From: Pseudomonas parafulva NBRC 16636 = DSM 17004
GTDB lineage: Bacteria > Pseudomonadota > Gammaproteobacteria > Pseudomonadales > Pseudomonadaceae
DNA length: 64,000 nt
Assembly: GCF_000730645.1 (NCBI RefSeq)
Contig: NZ_BBIU01000016.1
Coordinates: forward strand, 62,001 to 126,000
Direction: 5' to 3'
Part shown: piece by piece, positions 9,239 through 18,013 of the stretch
Position numbering within the stretch: the stretch's first letter is position 1
Layout of the letters: the number at the start of each line of letters is the position of its first letter
Program-made: the position numbers and the translations under genes
Notes under the pieces: model-generated
What the model was told of the DNA's origin: nothing
What the model saw: only the letters and a program-made list of their open reading frames with translations
Databases searched by the model: none

Positions 9239-12043
9239 ATGAGCCTGCCCGCTGCGTTTCTGCGAGATGCCGAGCGCCTGATACCGGCCGAGCGCCGTTT
9301 CGACGACCCCACCGCCACCCTGGCCTTCGGCACCGATGCCAGCTTCTACCGCCTGATCCCCAAACTGGTGGTACGGGTGGAGTCCGAGGACGAAGTGGTG
9401 GGCCTCATGCGGTTGGCCCAGCGCGACCGCGTGCCGGTCACCTTCCGCGCCGCCGGCACCAGCCTGTCGGGCCAGGCCATCAGCGACTCGGTGCTGATCG
9501 TGCTGGGCGACAACTGGAATGGCCGCGAAATCCGTGGCCACGGCGAGCAGATCCGCCTGCAGCCCGGTGTAATCGGTGCCCAGGCTAATGCCTGGCTGGC
9601 GCCGTTCGGCCGCAAGATCGGCCCCGACCCGGCTTCGATCAATGCCTGCAAGATCGGCGGCATCGTCGCCAACAACGCCAGTGGCATGTGCTGCGGCACG
9701 GCTCAGAACACCTACCACACCCTGGCCGGCCTGCGCCTGGTGCTGGCCGACGGCACGCGCCTGGACAGCGAAGACCCCGCCAGCATCGCTGCCTTCGAGC
9801 AAAGCCACGCACCGCTGCTGGAGGCACTCGCCCGCCTGGGCCGGGAAACCCGCGCCAACACAGCGCTGGCCGAGCGCATCCGCCACAAATACCGGCTGAA
9901 GAACACCACCGGCCTGTCACTCAATGCACTGGTGGATTACGACCAGCCGCTGGACATCCTGCAGCACCTGCTGGTGGGGTCTGAAGGCACCTTGGGCTTC
10001 ATCAGTGCGGTCACCTACGACACCGTGCCCGACCACCCGCACAAAGCCAGCGCCCTGCTGGTGTTCCCCAGTGTCGAGAGCTGCTGCCGCGCTGTGCCTA
10101 TTCTCAAGCGCCAGCCAGTATCGGCCGTGGAGTTGCTCGACCGCCGCAGCCTGCGCTCGGTGCAGGGCATGCCTGGCATGCCGCTGTGGGTAAAGGGCCT
10201 GTCAGCCAACGCCTGCGCCCTGCTGATCGAGTCCCGTGCCGCCAGCCAGAGCCTGCTGCATGAACAACTGCAGCAGGTGATGGCTTCGATCGCCGAGTTC
10301 CCCCTGGAGCAGCAGGTGAACTTCAGTGAAGACCCGGCGGTGTACAACCAGCTGTGGAAAATCCGCAAGGACACCTTCCCCGCCGTCGGCGCCGTGCGCC
10401 AGACCGGCACTACCGTGATCATCGAAGACGTGACGTTCCCCGTCGAGCAGCTCGCAGAAGGCGTTAACCGGCTGATCCAGCTGTTCGACAAGCACTGTTA
10501 CGACGAAGCGATCATTTTTGGCCATGCCCTGGAAGGCAACCTGCACTTCGTCTTCACCCAGGGCTTCAACAGTGCCGAAGAAGTGGCCCGCTACCAGGCG
10601 TTCATGGACGACGTGGCGCAACTGGTGGCGGTGGAGTTTGGCGGCTCGCTCAAGGCCGAGCACGGCACTGGCCGCAACATGGCGCCCTTCGTCGAGCTGG
10701 AATGGGGCCAGGACGCCTACCAGCTGATGTGGCAGCTCAAGCGCCTGCTGGACCCAAACGGCATCCTCAACCCCGACGTGGTGCTGAGTGAAGACCCAAG
10801 CATCCACCTGAAAAACCTCAAGCCGCTACCTGCCGCCGACCCGATCGTCGACAAGTGCATCGAGTGTGGCTTCTGCGAGCCGGTGTGCCCCTCCAAAGGC
10901 CTGACCCTCAGCCCGCGCCAGCGCATCGTGATGTGGCGGGACATCCAGGCCAGGCAACGCGCAGGGCTGGATACCCGCCAACTGCGCGAAACCTTCCAGT
11001 ACCAGGGCATCGACACCTGCGCGGCCACCGGCCTGTGCGCCCAGCGCTGCCCGGTGGGCATCAACACCGGTGAGCTGGTGAAGAAACTGCGCAGCCAGGC
11101 CGCAGACCACCGCAAGGCCGCCGACTGGCTGGCCGAGCATTTTCACACTGCCCTGAGCGGCGCCCGCCTTACCCTGCTTGCCGCCAACACTGCGCGCAAG
11201 CTGCTGGGCGCCCCCCGCCTGCGCCGCCTGAGCGCTTCGCTGAGCAAAGCCAGCCAGGGCCGTTTGCCGCAATGGACCCCGGCCATGCCGCAGCCCTTGC
11301 GCGCGTTCAGCCTGGGCCCGGCCAGCAACGACGCCCGCCCACGGGTGGTGTACCTGGCCGCGTGTGTTTCACGGGTGATGGGCCCGGCCTTCGCCGACCA
11401 GGAGCAAACCCCGCTGCTGGACAAGACCCGCGCCCTGCTGGAAAAGGCCGGCTACCAGGTGGTGTTCCCCGACAATGCCGACAGCCTGTGCTGCGGCCAG
11501 CCGTTTGCGTCCAAAGGCTACCCGGAACAGGCCGAACACAAGCGCCAGGAATTGATCAACGCCCTGCTGCACGCCAGCCGTGGCGGCCTGGACCCGATCT
11601 ACTGCGACACCAGCCCCTGCACCTTGCGCCTGGTGCAGGACCTGGGGGAATCACGCCTGGACCTGTACGACCCGGTGCGCTTCATCCGCACGCACCTGGT
11701 AGACCGCCTGGCGTTCACCCCCCAGGACGCGCCCGTGGCCGTGCATGTCACCTGCAGTACCCAGCACTTGGGCGAGAGCCAGGCACTGATCGACCTGGCC
11801 CGGCTTTGCAGCAAACAGGTGGTGATACCAGAAGGCATTCATTGCTGTGGTTTTGCCGGCGACAAGGGCTTCACCACACCTGAACTCAATGCCCACTCCC
11901 TGCGCAGCCTCAAGGACGCCGTGCAGTATTGCGGTGAAGGCATTTCCACCAGCCGCACCTGCGAGATCGGGCTATCGACCCACAGCGGCATCGATTACCA
12001 CAGCCTGGTTTATCTGGTGGACCGGGTGACTCAGGCGCGGTAG
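9239..12043 (+). CDS. dld: FAD/Fe-S D-lactate dehydrogenase (Dld-II type)
   Basis: This 934-residue protein fuses an FAD oxidase with an iron-sulfur module. Residues about 40-270 form the FAD-binding 4 domain (FRAAGTSLSGQA; NNASGMCCGT), and about 275-530 the FAD-oxidase C domain ending in GSLKAEHGTGRNMAPF. Two ferredoxin-like cysteine clusters follow (CIECGFCEPVCPS and CAATGLCAQRCP), then CCG domains with CCGQPF and CCGFAGDKGF. This layout is known for membrane-associated D-lactate dehydrogenases that replace the classical Dld in pseudomonads. A GAGGAG ribosome site precedes the start, and the gene closes the lld operon. Confidence 0.93.
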   Translation: MSLPAAFLRDAERLIPAERRFDDPTATLAFGTDASFYRLIPKLVVRVESEDEVVGLMRLAQRDRVPVTFRAAGTSLSGQAISDSVLIVLGDNWNGREIRGHGEQIRLQPGVIGAQANAWLAPFGRKIGPDPASINACKIGGIVANNASGMCCGTAQNTYHTLAGLRLVLADGTRLDSEDPASIAAFEQSHAPLLEALARLGRETRANTALAERIRHKYRLKNTTGLSLNALVDYDQPLDILQHLLVGSEGTLGFISAVTYDTVPDHPHKASALLVFPSVESCCRAVPILKRQPVSAVELLDRRSLRSVQGMPGMPLWVKGLSANACALLIESRAASQSLLHEQLQQVMASIAEFPLEQQVNFSEDPAVYNQLWKIRKDTFPAVGAVRQTGTTVIIEDVTFPVEQLAEGVNRLIQLFDKHCYDEAIIFGHALEGNLHFVFTQGFNSAEEVARYQAFMDDVAQLVAVEFGGSLKAEHGTGRNMAPFVELEWGQDAYQLMWQLKRLLDPNGILNPDVVLSEDPSIHLKNLKPLPAADPIVDKCIECGFCEPVCPSKGLTLSPRQRIVMWRDIQARQRAGLDTRQLRETFQYQGIDTCAATGLCAQRCPVGINTGELVKKLRSQAADHRKAADWLAEHFHTALSGARLTLLAANTARKLLGAPRLRRLSASLSKASQGRLPQWTPAMPQPLRAFSLGPASNDARPRVVYLAACVSRVMGPAFADQEQTPLLDKTRALLEKAGYQVVFPDNADSLCCGQPFASKGYPEQAEHKRQELINALLHASRGGLDPIYCDTSPCTLRLVQDLGESRLDLYDPVRFIRTHLVDRLAFTPQDAPVAVHVTCSTQHLGESQALIDLARLCSKQVVIPEGIHCCGFAGDKGFTTPELNAHSLRSLKDAVQYCGEGISTSRTCEIGLSTHSGIDYHSLVYLVDRVTQAR

Positions 12044-12066
12044 GGCCTGTGCAGAGCAGGGATTGT

Positions 12067-12085
12067 GGGGCCGCCTGGCGGCCCC
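12067..12085. terminator. GC-rich hairpin after dld
   Basis: GGGGCCGCC-T-GGCGGCCCC forms a near-perfect stem in the 57-base gap between convergent dld and glyA. There is no T tract, so it may be a terminator or a REP half. Confidence 0.5.
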
Positions 12086-12100
12086 TCGCCGGCAGCCGGT

Positions 12101-13366
12101 TCAGCCATACACCGGGTGACGACGGCACAAGGCAACCACCTGTTCACGCACATGGTGGCCCACCTCTTCACTGCGGCCGCTCTCCAAGGCATCCAGCACA
12201 TCGCACAACCAGCCAGCCACCTGCTCGCAAGCCTCGACGTCGAAACCACGGGTAGTCACCGCCGGGGTGCCGATACGCAAACCGGAGGTCACGAACGGCG
12301 AGCGCGGGTCGTTGGGTACCGAGTTCTTGTTGGCAGTGATATAGGCACTGCTCAGGGCCGCATCGGCTTCCTTGCCGGTGTAGGGCTTGGCAGACAGGTC
12401 GATCAGCATCATGTGGTTATCGGTGCCGCCCGACACAATCTTGTACCCCCGCGCCTGCAGCACCTTGGCCATGGCGCGCGCATTGGTCACCACCTTGGCC
12501 TGGTAGGTGCTGAACTCAGGCGACAGTGCCTCTTTGAATGCCACCGCCTTGGCGGCGATCTGGTGCATCAGGGGGCCGCCCTGGACGCCCGGGAACACCG
12601 CAGAGTCGAGCTTTTTGTGGAAGGCTTCATCCTGGCCTTTGGACAGGATCAAGCCACCCCGTGGCCCGCGCAGGGTCTTGTGGGTGGTGCTGGTGACCAC
12701 GTGGGCATGGGGCAGCGGGTCCGGGTATTCACCGGCAGCCACCAGGCCGGCAACGTGGGCCATGTCCACCCAGAAAATCGCCCCGACCTTGTCAGCGATG
12801 GTGCGCATGCGCGCCCAGTCCTTGTAACGCGAATAGGCCGAGAAACCGCCGATCAGCATCTTGGGGCGGGTGCGCAGTGCGATGCGCTCCATCTCGTCGT
12901 AGTCCAGCAGCCCGGTTTCAGGGTCCAGGCCGTAGGGCACGATGTTGTAGTGGCGGCCGGAAAAGTTGGCCGGGTTGCCGTGGGTAAGGTGGCCGCCCTG
13001 GGCCAGGTTCATGCCCATCACCGTGTCACCCGGGCTGATCAACGCCAGGAACACCGCCGCATTGGCCTGGGCGCCAGCGTGGGGTTGCACGTTGGCGTAA
13101 TCACACTTGAACAGGGCCTTGACCCGGTCGATGGCCAGTTGCTCGGCCACATCGACGTATTCGCAACCGCTGTAGTAGCGCTTGCCGGGGTAGCCTTCGG
13201 CGTACTTGTTGGTCAGCACCGTGCTCTGGATCTGCATCACCAGGGGGCTGGCGTAGTTTTCCGAGGCGATCAGCTCGATATGGTCTTCCTGGCGATGCAC
13301 TTCATTGTGAATGGCTTTGTTCAGTTCGGGGTCGAACGCGTTGAGGGTAAGCGAAGCGTCGTACAT
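12101..13366 (-). CDS. glyA: Serine hydroxymethyltransferase (catalytically complete copy)
   Basis: This 421-residue PLP enzyme interconverts serine and glycine with tetrahydrofolate. The PLP lysine is present at residue 230 in [16 protein letters not shown], and the other SHMT residues are in place ([39 protein letters not shown]). It is the last gene of a five-gene minus-strand operon (serC, permease, yggS, aminotransferase, glyA) with a 23-base gap to the aminotransferase. A second SHMT-like gene lacking the lysine lies at 19,518. It is probably an extra copy beside housekeeping glyA elsewhere in the genome, which is inference. Confidence 0.93.
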   Translation of the reverse strand: MYDASLTLNAFDPELNKAIHNEVHRQEDHIELIASENYASPLVMQIQSTVLTNKYAEGYPGKRYYSGCEYVDVAEQLAIDRVKALFKCDYANVQPHAGAQANAAVFLALISPGDTVMGMNLAQGGHLTHGNPANFSGRHYNIVPYGLDPETGLLDYDEMERIALRTRPKMLIGGFSAYSRYKDWARMRTIADKVGAIFWVDMAHVAGLVAAGEYPDPLPHAHVVTSTTHKTLRGPRGGLILSKGQDEAFHKKLDSAVFPGVQGGPLMHQIAAKAVAFKEALSPEFSTYQAKVVTNARAMAKVLQARGYKIVSGGTDNHMMLIDLSAKPYTGKEADAALSSAYITANKNSVPNDPRSPFVTSGLRIGTPAVTTRGFDVEACEQVAGWLCDVLDALESGRSEEVGHHVREQVVALCRRHPVYG

Positions 13367-13389
13367 GTGCGTAGGTCCTTTACGGGTAT

Positions 13390-14571
13390 TCAGGCTTGAG
13401 GGGACAACAAGCGCGCCATGCGCGCGGCGATATCGTCGATCTGTGCGTCGTCGCAGATCAGGGGCGGCAACAGGCGCACGGTGTTGCCCCGCGTCACGGT
13501 GATCAGCATGCGTTGCTCGTCACGGGCTTTGTTGACCAGGTCGGCACAGGGGTGGTCGAGTTCGATCCCGACCATCAGGCCCAACCCACGAATGGACACC
13601 ACCTGGGGGTGGCTGCCCAGGGCCAGCTTCAACGCGGCCAGCAGGCGCCGGCCCGAAGCGGCGGCACGTTGCGGCAGGTGGTCGCGCTGCATGATGTCGA
13701 GCACGGTGCAGCCCACCCGGCATGCCAGCGGGTTGCCCCCGAAGGTGGAGGCGTGGTGGCCCGGCGAGAACAACTCCGCCGCCTTGCCACGTGCCAGGCA
13801 GGCGCCAATGGGGAAGCCGTTGCCCAAGGCCTTGGCCAGGGTGATGACGTCTGGCTCGATACCCGCGTGCTGGAAGCCAAACCAGGTGCCGGTGCGGCCC
13901 AGGCCGGTCTGCACTTCATCGATCATCATCAGCCAGTCGTGCTCGTCACACACCTGGCGCAGGGCCTGCAGGTAGCCCAAGGAGGCCGCGTGCACGCCCC
14001 CTTCACCCTGCACCGGCTCGACCAGTACCGCCACCACATTGGGCGACTGCGCCGCTACCTGGCGCACGGCGTCGATGTCGTCGTAAGGCACACGGATGAA
14101 GCCCGGCATCAAGGGCTCGAAGCCACGCTGCACAGCCGGGTTACCGGTGGCGGCCAGCGTGGCCAGGGTACGCCCGTGAAAACTGTTTTCCATCACCAGC
14201 ACCTGGGGTTGCGCCACTTGGCGGGCGTTGCCGTGCAGGCGCGCCAGCTTCAGCGCCGCTTCGTTGGCTTCCGCGCCAGAGTTGCAGAAGAAGGCCCGCT
14301 GCATGCCCGAGAGCCGGCACAACCGCTCGCCCAGCTGTTCCTGCCACGGAATGCGGAACATGTTGGTGGTGTGCAGCAGCACGCCGGCCTGCTCGGCGAT
14401 GGCCGCCGCGATTTCCGGGTTGGCATGCCCCAGGCTGGTCACCGCCACACCGGCGATGGCATCCAGGTATTCCACGCCCTCCGAGTCCCACAACAAGGCG
14501 CCCTGGCCACGGCTGAAGGCAACCGGCTGCCGGGCAGAGGTATTCATGAGGTAAGCAAGTGCAGCGGACAT
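13390..14571 (-). CDS. Class III aminotransferase, acetylornithine aminotransferase (ArgD)-like
   Basis: This 393-residue fold-type I PLP enzyme is like ArgD/AstC. Visible are the phosphate-binding [16 protein letters not shown] (residues about 96-111), the [13 protein letters not shown] segment, the Asp of [14 protein letters not shown] that contacts the pyridine nitrogen, and the Schiff-base Lys247 in [16 protein letters not shown]. In this setting, between yggS and glyA in a serC-headed operon, arginine biosynthesis is not the obvious role; the true amino donor and acceptor are unknown. Confidence 0.85.
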   Translation of the reverse strand: MSAALAYLMNTSARQPVAFSRGQGALLWDSEGVEYLDAIAGVAVTSLGHANPEIAAAIAEQAGVLLHTTNMFRIPWQEQLGERLCRLSGMQRAFFCNSGAEANEAALKLARLHGNARQVAQPQVLVMENSFHGRTLATLAATGNPAVQRGFEPLMPGFIRVPYDDIDAVRQVAAQSPNVVAVLVEPVQGEGGVHAASLGYLQALRQVCDEHDWLMMIDEVQTGLGRTGTWFGFQHAGIEPDVITLAKALGNGFPIGACLARGKAAELFSPGHHASTFGGNPLACRVGCTVLDIMQRDHLPQRAAASGRRLLAALKLALGSHPQVVSIRGLGLMVGIELDHPCADLVNKARDEQRMLITVTRGNTVRLLPPLICDDAQIDDIAARMARLLSPQA

Positions 14572-14595
14572 TGCGGGTTTTCCTTAACAGGGGGA

Positions 14596-15438
14596 TCAAT
14601 GGCTGGCGGTGGCCGCTACCGTGTCATCTACAAGCGGGCGTGCATCGGCGGTCGGCCAGTAATACGCATCGGGCATGGCGCGCGCGCCGAAGATCGCCTG
14701 GCCAACCCGGACCACCGTCGCGCCCTCCTCGATGGCGACTTCGAAGTCCCCTGACATGCCCATCGACAGCTCCTGCAGCGACACACCTGCCGGGGCGCTT
14801 GACAGCAGCCGGTCGCGCAACTCCCGCAGACGCACGAAGCAGGGCCGCACGCGGGTAACTTCGGCAGAAAACAGCGCCAGGGTCATCAGGCCGCGCACCC
14901 GCAAGGTGGGGAAGGCGGGCAGCGCCTGTAAAAACGCTGCCACGTCGCCCGGTACCAGGCCGTACTTGCTGGCCTCACCCGAGGTGTTCACCTGCACGAA
15001 CACGTCCATTTCCCGGCCTTCGATACGCAGGCGACGGTCCAGCGCCTCGGCCACGCGCAGGCTGTCCAGAGCCTGGAACTCGCTGGCAAAACGCGCCACC
15101 TGCTTGGCCTTGTTGGTCTGCAGATGGCCAATCACCGACCATTGCAGGTCTTGCAGGTCGGCCATGGCTTCCCACTTGCGCTGCGCCTCCTGCACCTTGT
15201 TTTCGCCCAGCAGCCGGCAGCCAGCGGCATATGCCAGGCGCAGGTGGGCTTCATCGAAGGTCTTGCTGACCGGCAACAAGCGCACGCTGGCGGGGTCGCG
15301 GCCAACCCGCTGGCACGCTTGGGCAATGCGTTGCTGCACCGCTGCCAGGTTGCGGCGGAAGTCTTCCACGCTGTTGGCCTGTGGGTAACGGCCGTGGCGC
15401 CCATGCAGGGTCGTGAGGTCTTCGGCGTACGGGGTCAT
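14596..15438 (-). CDS. YggS/PROSC-family PLP-binding protein
   Basis: This 280-residue protein has the alanine-racemase-like TIM barrel of the PLP homeostasis family: PLP lysine in LLPVSKTFDEAHLRLAYAAG, then GENKVQEAQRKWE, WSVIGHLQTNKAK, VFVQVNTSGEASKYG, GLMTLAL and the phosphate-binding LSMGMSGDFEVAIEEGATVVRVGQAIFG. It is about 45 residues longer than typical YggS, with extensions at both ends. The start overlaps the permease stop by one base (TGATG), suggesting coupled translation. Being inside a PLP-enzyme operon, it may supply or buffer PLP; the housekeeping copy usually sits with pilT/proC. Confidence 0.9.
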   Translation of the reverse strand: MTPYAEDLTTLHGRHGRYPQANSVEDFRRNLAAVQQRIAQACQRVGRDPASVRLLPVSKTFDEAHLRLAYAAGCRLLGENKVQEAQRKWEAMADLQDLQWSVIGHLQTNKAKQVARFASEFQALDSLRVAEALDRRLRIEGREMDVFVQVNTSGEASKYGLVPGDVAAFLQALPAFPTLRVRGLMTLALFSAEVTRVRPCFVRLRELRDRLLSSAPAGVSLQELSMGMSGDFEVAIEEGATVVRVGQAIFGARAMPDAYYWPTADARPLVDDTVAATASH

Positions 15439-16691
15439 CAATGGGTTGCTCCTTTGCTGGGGACTGCAACGTGCTCTGGCTGGGCGACAGGGGTTTTGCC
15501 CCGCCGTGGCAGCTTGCCGTTGAGCACGGCGTAGGCCACCAGGCCGATCACCAGGCCCCAGAAGGCGCCGCCAATCCCGAGCAGGGTGATGTTGGCCGCG
15601 CAGGCCAGAAAGGTGATCAGGGACGCTTCGCGGGCTTTCACATCGGCCATGGCATTGGCCAGGCTCCCGCCGATGGTGCCCAGCAGTGCCAGCCCCGCCA
15701 GGGTGGTGATGAAGGTGGCCGGGAACGCCATGAACACCGCTGCCAGCGTGACACCGAAAATACCCACCAGAATGTAGAAGATGCCGGCGGCTACCCCTGC
15801 GATCCAACGCTTGGACGGGTCCTCGGAGGCTTCCTTGCCCGTGCAGATGGCCGCCGTGATGGCTGCGATATTGAACGCGTGCGAGCCGAACGGCGCCATC
15901 AGCAGCGAGCCCAGCCCCGTCACGCCAAGGATCGGGTTGGCACTGGTGTTGAACCCATCATTGCGCAACACCAGCATGCCCGGCATGTACTGCCCGGTGA
16001 GGGTGATCAGGAACAGCGGCAACGCCACGCTCAACAGCGCATTGAGCGAAAACTCGGGCCGGGTGAACACCGGCGTCGCAAACTCCAGTGCCAGGCCAGA
16101 AAAATCCACCCGCGCCTGCATCACCAGGAACACAAGCCCCAACACCAGGATGCCGACCACCGCATAGCGCGCACTGAAGCGTTTGAACACGATGTAGGCG
16201 CCGATCAGCACACCGACCAGTACCGGGTCGACGCTCATGCTGGCAAACGCACCGATACCGAACTGCAGCAGGATGCCACCCAGCAAGCCAGCCGCTACTC
16301 CCGGGGGGATCAACCGCACGGCCTTTTCGAAGTAACCCGATACACCCAGCACCACGAACGCGGCTGCCGAAATCATGTACGCCCCCACCGCCTGCGCATA
16401 AGGCGTGGTCGCCAGGGCAACGATCAGAAAGGCTGCTGCGGGGGTCGACCAGGCGGTGATGATCGGCTCACGGCTCACCCAGCTGAGGAACAGCCCGGTC
16501 ACCCCCACCCCGATCGACACCGACCACACCCACGATGCCGTCAGCTCGGGGCTTAGCCCGGCTACCTTAGCGGCCTGGAAGACCAAGATGAAGGTGCCCC
16601 CATAATTGACGATCACCGAGATGAGCCCGGCGACGACCGGGTGCAGCAGGTCCCGCAGGCGCAGGGACGAGAGAGGTTGAGTAGATGACAT
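15438..16691 (-). CDS. BenE-family inner-membrane permease
   Basis: This 417-residue protein of the BenE (benzoate/H+ symporter) family has about twelve hydrophobic segments. The start at MSSTQPLSSLRLRDL (16,691) gives the family's cytosolic opening, followed by HPVVAGLISVIVNYGGTFILVFQAA. NSP-like conserved stretches such as TAWSTPAAAFL and ANPILGVTGLGSLLMAPFGSHAFNIAAITAAICTG are present. No benzoate catabolic genes lie nearby, so the substrate is unlikely to be benzoate; an amino-acid-related acid would fit the context but is speculation. It has its own GTGGTCTG-type promoter in the 120-base gap after serC. Confidence 0.85.
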   Translation of the reverse strand: MSSTQPLSSLRLRDLLHPVVAGLISVIVNYGGTFILVFQAAKVAGLSPELTASWVWSVSIGVGVTGLFLSWVSREPIITAWSTPAAAFLIVALATTPYAQAVGAYMISAAAFVVLGVSGYFEKAVRLIPPGVAAGLLGGILLQFGIGAFASMSVDPVLVGVLIGAYIVFKRFSARYAVVGILVLGLVFLVMQARVDFSGLALEFATPVFTRPEFSLNALLSVALPLFLITLTGQYMPGMLVLRNDGFNTSANPILGVTGLGSLLMAPFGSHAFNIAAITAAICTGKEASEDPSKRWIAGVAAGIFYILVGIFGVTLAAVFMAFPATFITTLAGLALLGTIGGSLANAMADVKAREASLITFLACAANITLLGIGGAFWGLVIGLVAYAVLNGKLPRRGKTPVAQPEHVAVPSKGATH

Positions 16692-16743
16692 AGGTCTTGG
16701 CTCCTTGCTAGACGATGTATCCGGCCACGCTGGGCGGTTATTT

Positions 16744-16801
16744 ATAGCCATTGATTGGCAGGCTTTACCCCTACACTTCAAAGCGGCAGACCAGACCACT
16801 T
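16744..16801 (-). promoter_or_regulatory. Predicted MocR-activated promoter of the benE-like gene
   Basis: On the minus strand AAGTGGTCTGGT (16,790-16,801) is followed after 43 bases by a -10-like TATAAA. The -35 region is poor, consistent with activator dependence. The same motif and spacing occur before serC, the lysine-less SHMT gene and the ferredoxin-like gene. Confidence 0.65.
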
Positions 16802-16811
16802 TTTGCGTGCA

Positions 16812-17894
16812 TCAACCCTGACGGCGTGCAAACGCCTGCATGAACGCGCACAAGGCAGCCACCGCGTCCACCGACACGGCGTTGTACAGGCTGGCGCGCA
16901 GGCCACCCACGCTGGCGTGGCCTTTGAGGCCATGCAGGCCGGCCTCCTCGGCCTGGCGCAGAAAGGCCGCCTCCAGCACCGGGTCGGCCAGGCGGAACGG
17001 CACGTTGTTGATGGAGCGATACGGCACCTGCACCGGGTTGCGGTAGAACCCTTCACTGGCATCGATCACGCTGTACAGCATGCTCGCCTTGGTCTGGTTG
17101 CGCTGATGCAGGGCGTGCAAGCCGCCGCTGCGCTTGATCCACTTGAGGGTCAGGCCGGTGAGGTACCACGGGTAGGTGGCCGGGGTATTGAGCATCGAGC
17201 GCGCATCGCTGATACGCGCATAGTTGAGAATGTCCGGGGTAAACGCATGGGCACGCTGCAGCAGCGCCGGGTCAACGATCACCACTGTCAGCCCGGCCAC
17301 CCCCATGTTCTTCTGGGCTGCGGCATACACCAGCCCGTGCCTGGCGATGTCGATGGGCTTGGACAGCAGGCTGGAACAGGCATCGCACACCAGCGGCGCG
17401 GCGCTCGCCGGCGGGTCGCTGAACTGCACGCCATGCACGGTCTCGTTTTCGGTGTAGTGCAGGTAGGCGGCGTTGGCATTGAGCTGCCAGTGTGCGGGCT
17501 GGGGAATGTGGTCGAAGCCGCTGGCCTTGGCACTGGCAACCACGCGCACGTCGCAGTAGCGCTGCGCCGCCTCGATGGCCTTGCCCGACCACAGGCCGGT
17601 GTGCACGTAGTCTGCCGTGCCCCTTTCACCTGCCAGGTTCATCGGCACCTGCGCAAATTGCAGCGAGGCGCCGCCCTGCAGGAACAGCACGCGGTAGGCG
17701 GCCGGCACCTCGAGCAGTTCGCGCAGGTCCTGCTCGGCCTCTTCTGCCACGGCAGTGAACAGCGGCGAGCGGTGGCTGATTTCCATCACCGACATGCCGG
17801 TGCCGGCAAAGTCGAAAAACTCGTCGTGCGCCTGGGTGAGCACTTCCAGCGGCACGGCCGTGGGCCCTGCACTGAAGTTGTGTGATCGTGCCAT
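16812..17894 (-). CDS. serC: Phosphoserine aminotransferase (SerC) paralogue
   Basis: This 360-residue class V aminotransferase normally makes 3-phosphoserine from 3-phosphohydroxypyruvate and glutamate. The start at MARSHNFSAGPTAVP matches the family (NFSAGP). The PLP lysine is Lys195 in LVYAAAQKNMGVAGLT, with GTGMSVMEISHRS and the C-terminal GGLRASLYNAV also conserved. Pseudomonads normally carry serC near gyrA and pheA; this copy heads a PLP-enzyme operon and is divergent from a MocR regulator, so it may act in a special pathway or supply serine to it. Confidence 0.9.
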   Translation of the reverse strand: MARSHNFSAGPTAVPLEVLTQAHDEFFDFAGTGMSVMEISHRSPLFTAVAEEAEQDLRELLEVPAAYRVLFLQGGASLQFAQVPMNLAGERGTADYVHTGLWSGKAIEAAQRYCDVRVVASAKASGFDHIPQPAHWQLNANAAYLHYTENETVHGVQFSDPPASAAPLVCDACSSLLSKPIDIARHGLVYAAAQKNMGVAGLTVVIVDPALLQRAHAFTPDILNYARISDARSMLNTPATYPWYLTGLTLKWIKRSGGLHALHQRNQTKASMLYSVIDASEGFYRNPVQVPYRSINNVPFRLADPVLEAAFLRQAEEAGLHGLKGHASVGGLRASLYNAVSVDAVAALCAFMQAFARRQG

Positions 17895-17952
17895 GTCGAA
17901 GGGGCTCCTGTGCAAGCGGTGACCAGGCCGGGCCTGGAGTGGCGAGGGCCAG

Positions 17953-18013
17953 AGTCTACGGGTAGACTGGCCTGCCACTACCGGCCAGTTCAAGGATATA
18001 GAGCAGACCACAT
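17953..18013 (-). promoter_or_regulatory. Predicted MocR-activated serC promoter, overlapping mocR start
   Basis: Minus-strand ATGTGGTCTGCT (18,002-18,013) lies 43 bases before TAGACT (17,953-17,958), a -10-like box. The motif overlaps the mocR start codon at 18,012. An inverted repeat AGTCTA-CGGG-TAGACT (17,953-17,968) places mirrored -10-like boxes for serC and mocR ten bases apart. Confidence 0.65.

Noticed and set aside
12065..13399. 444-codon plus-strand frame opposite glyA
   Set aside because: The opposite strand encodes a complete SHMT with all catalytic residues; the plus frame has no family pattern.
15438..16691. Naming the permease benE
   Set aside because: Family membership is clear, but no benzoate genes are nearby and the cluster is about amino-acid PLP enzymes, so the specific name would mislead.
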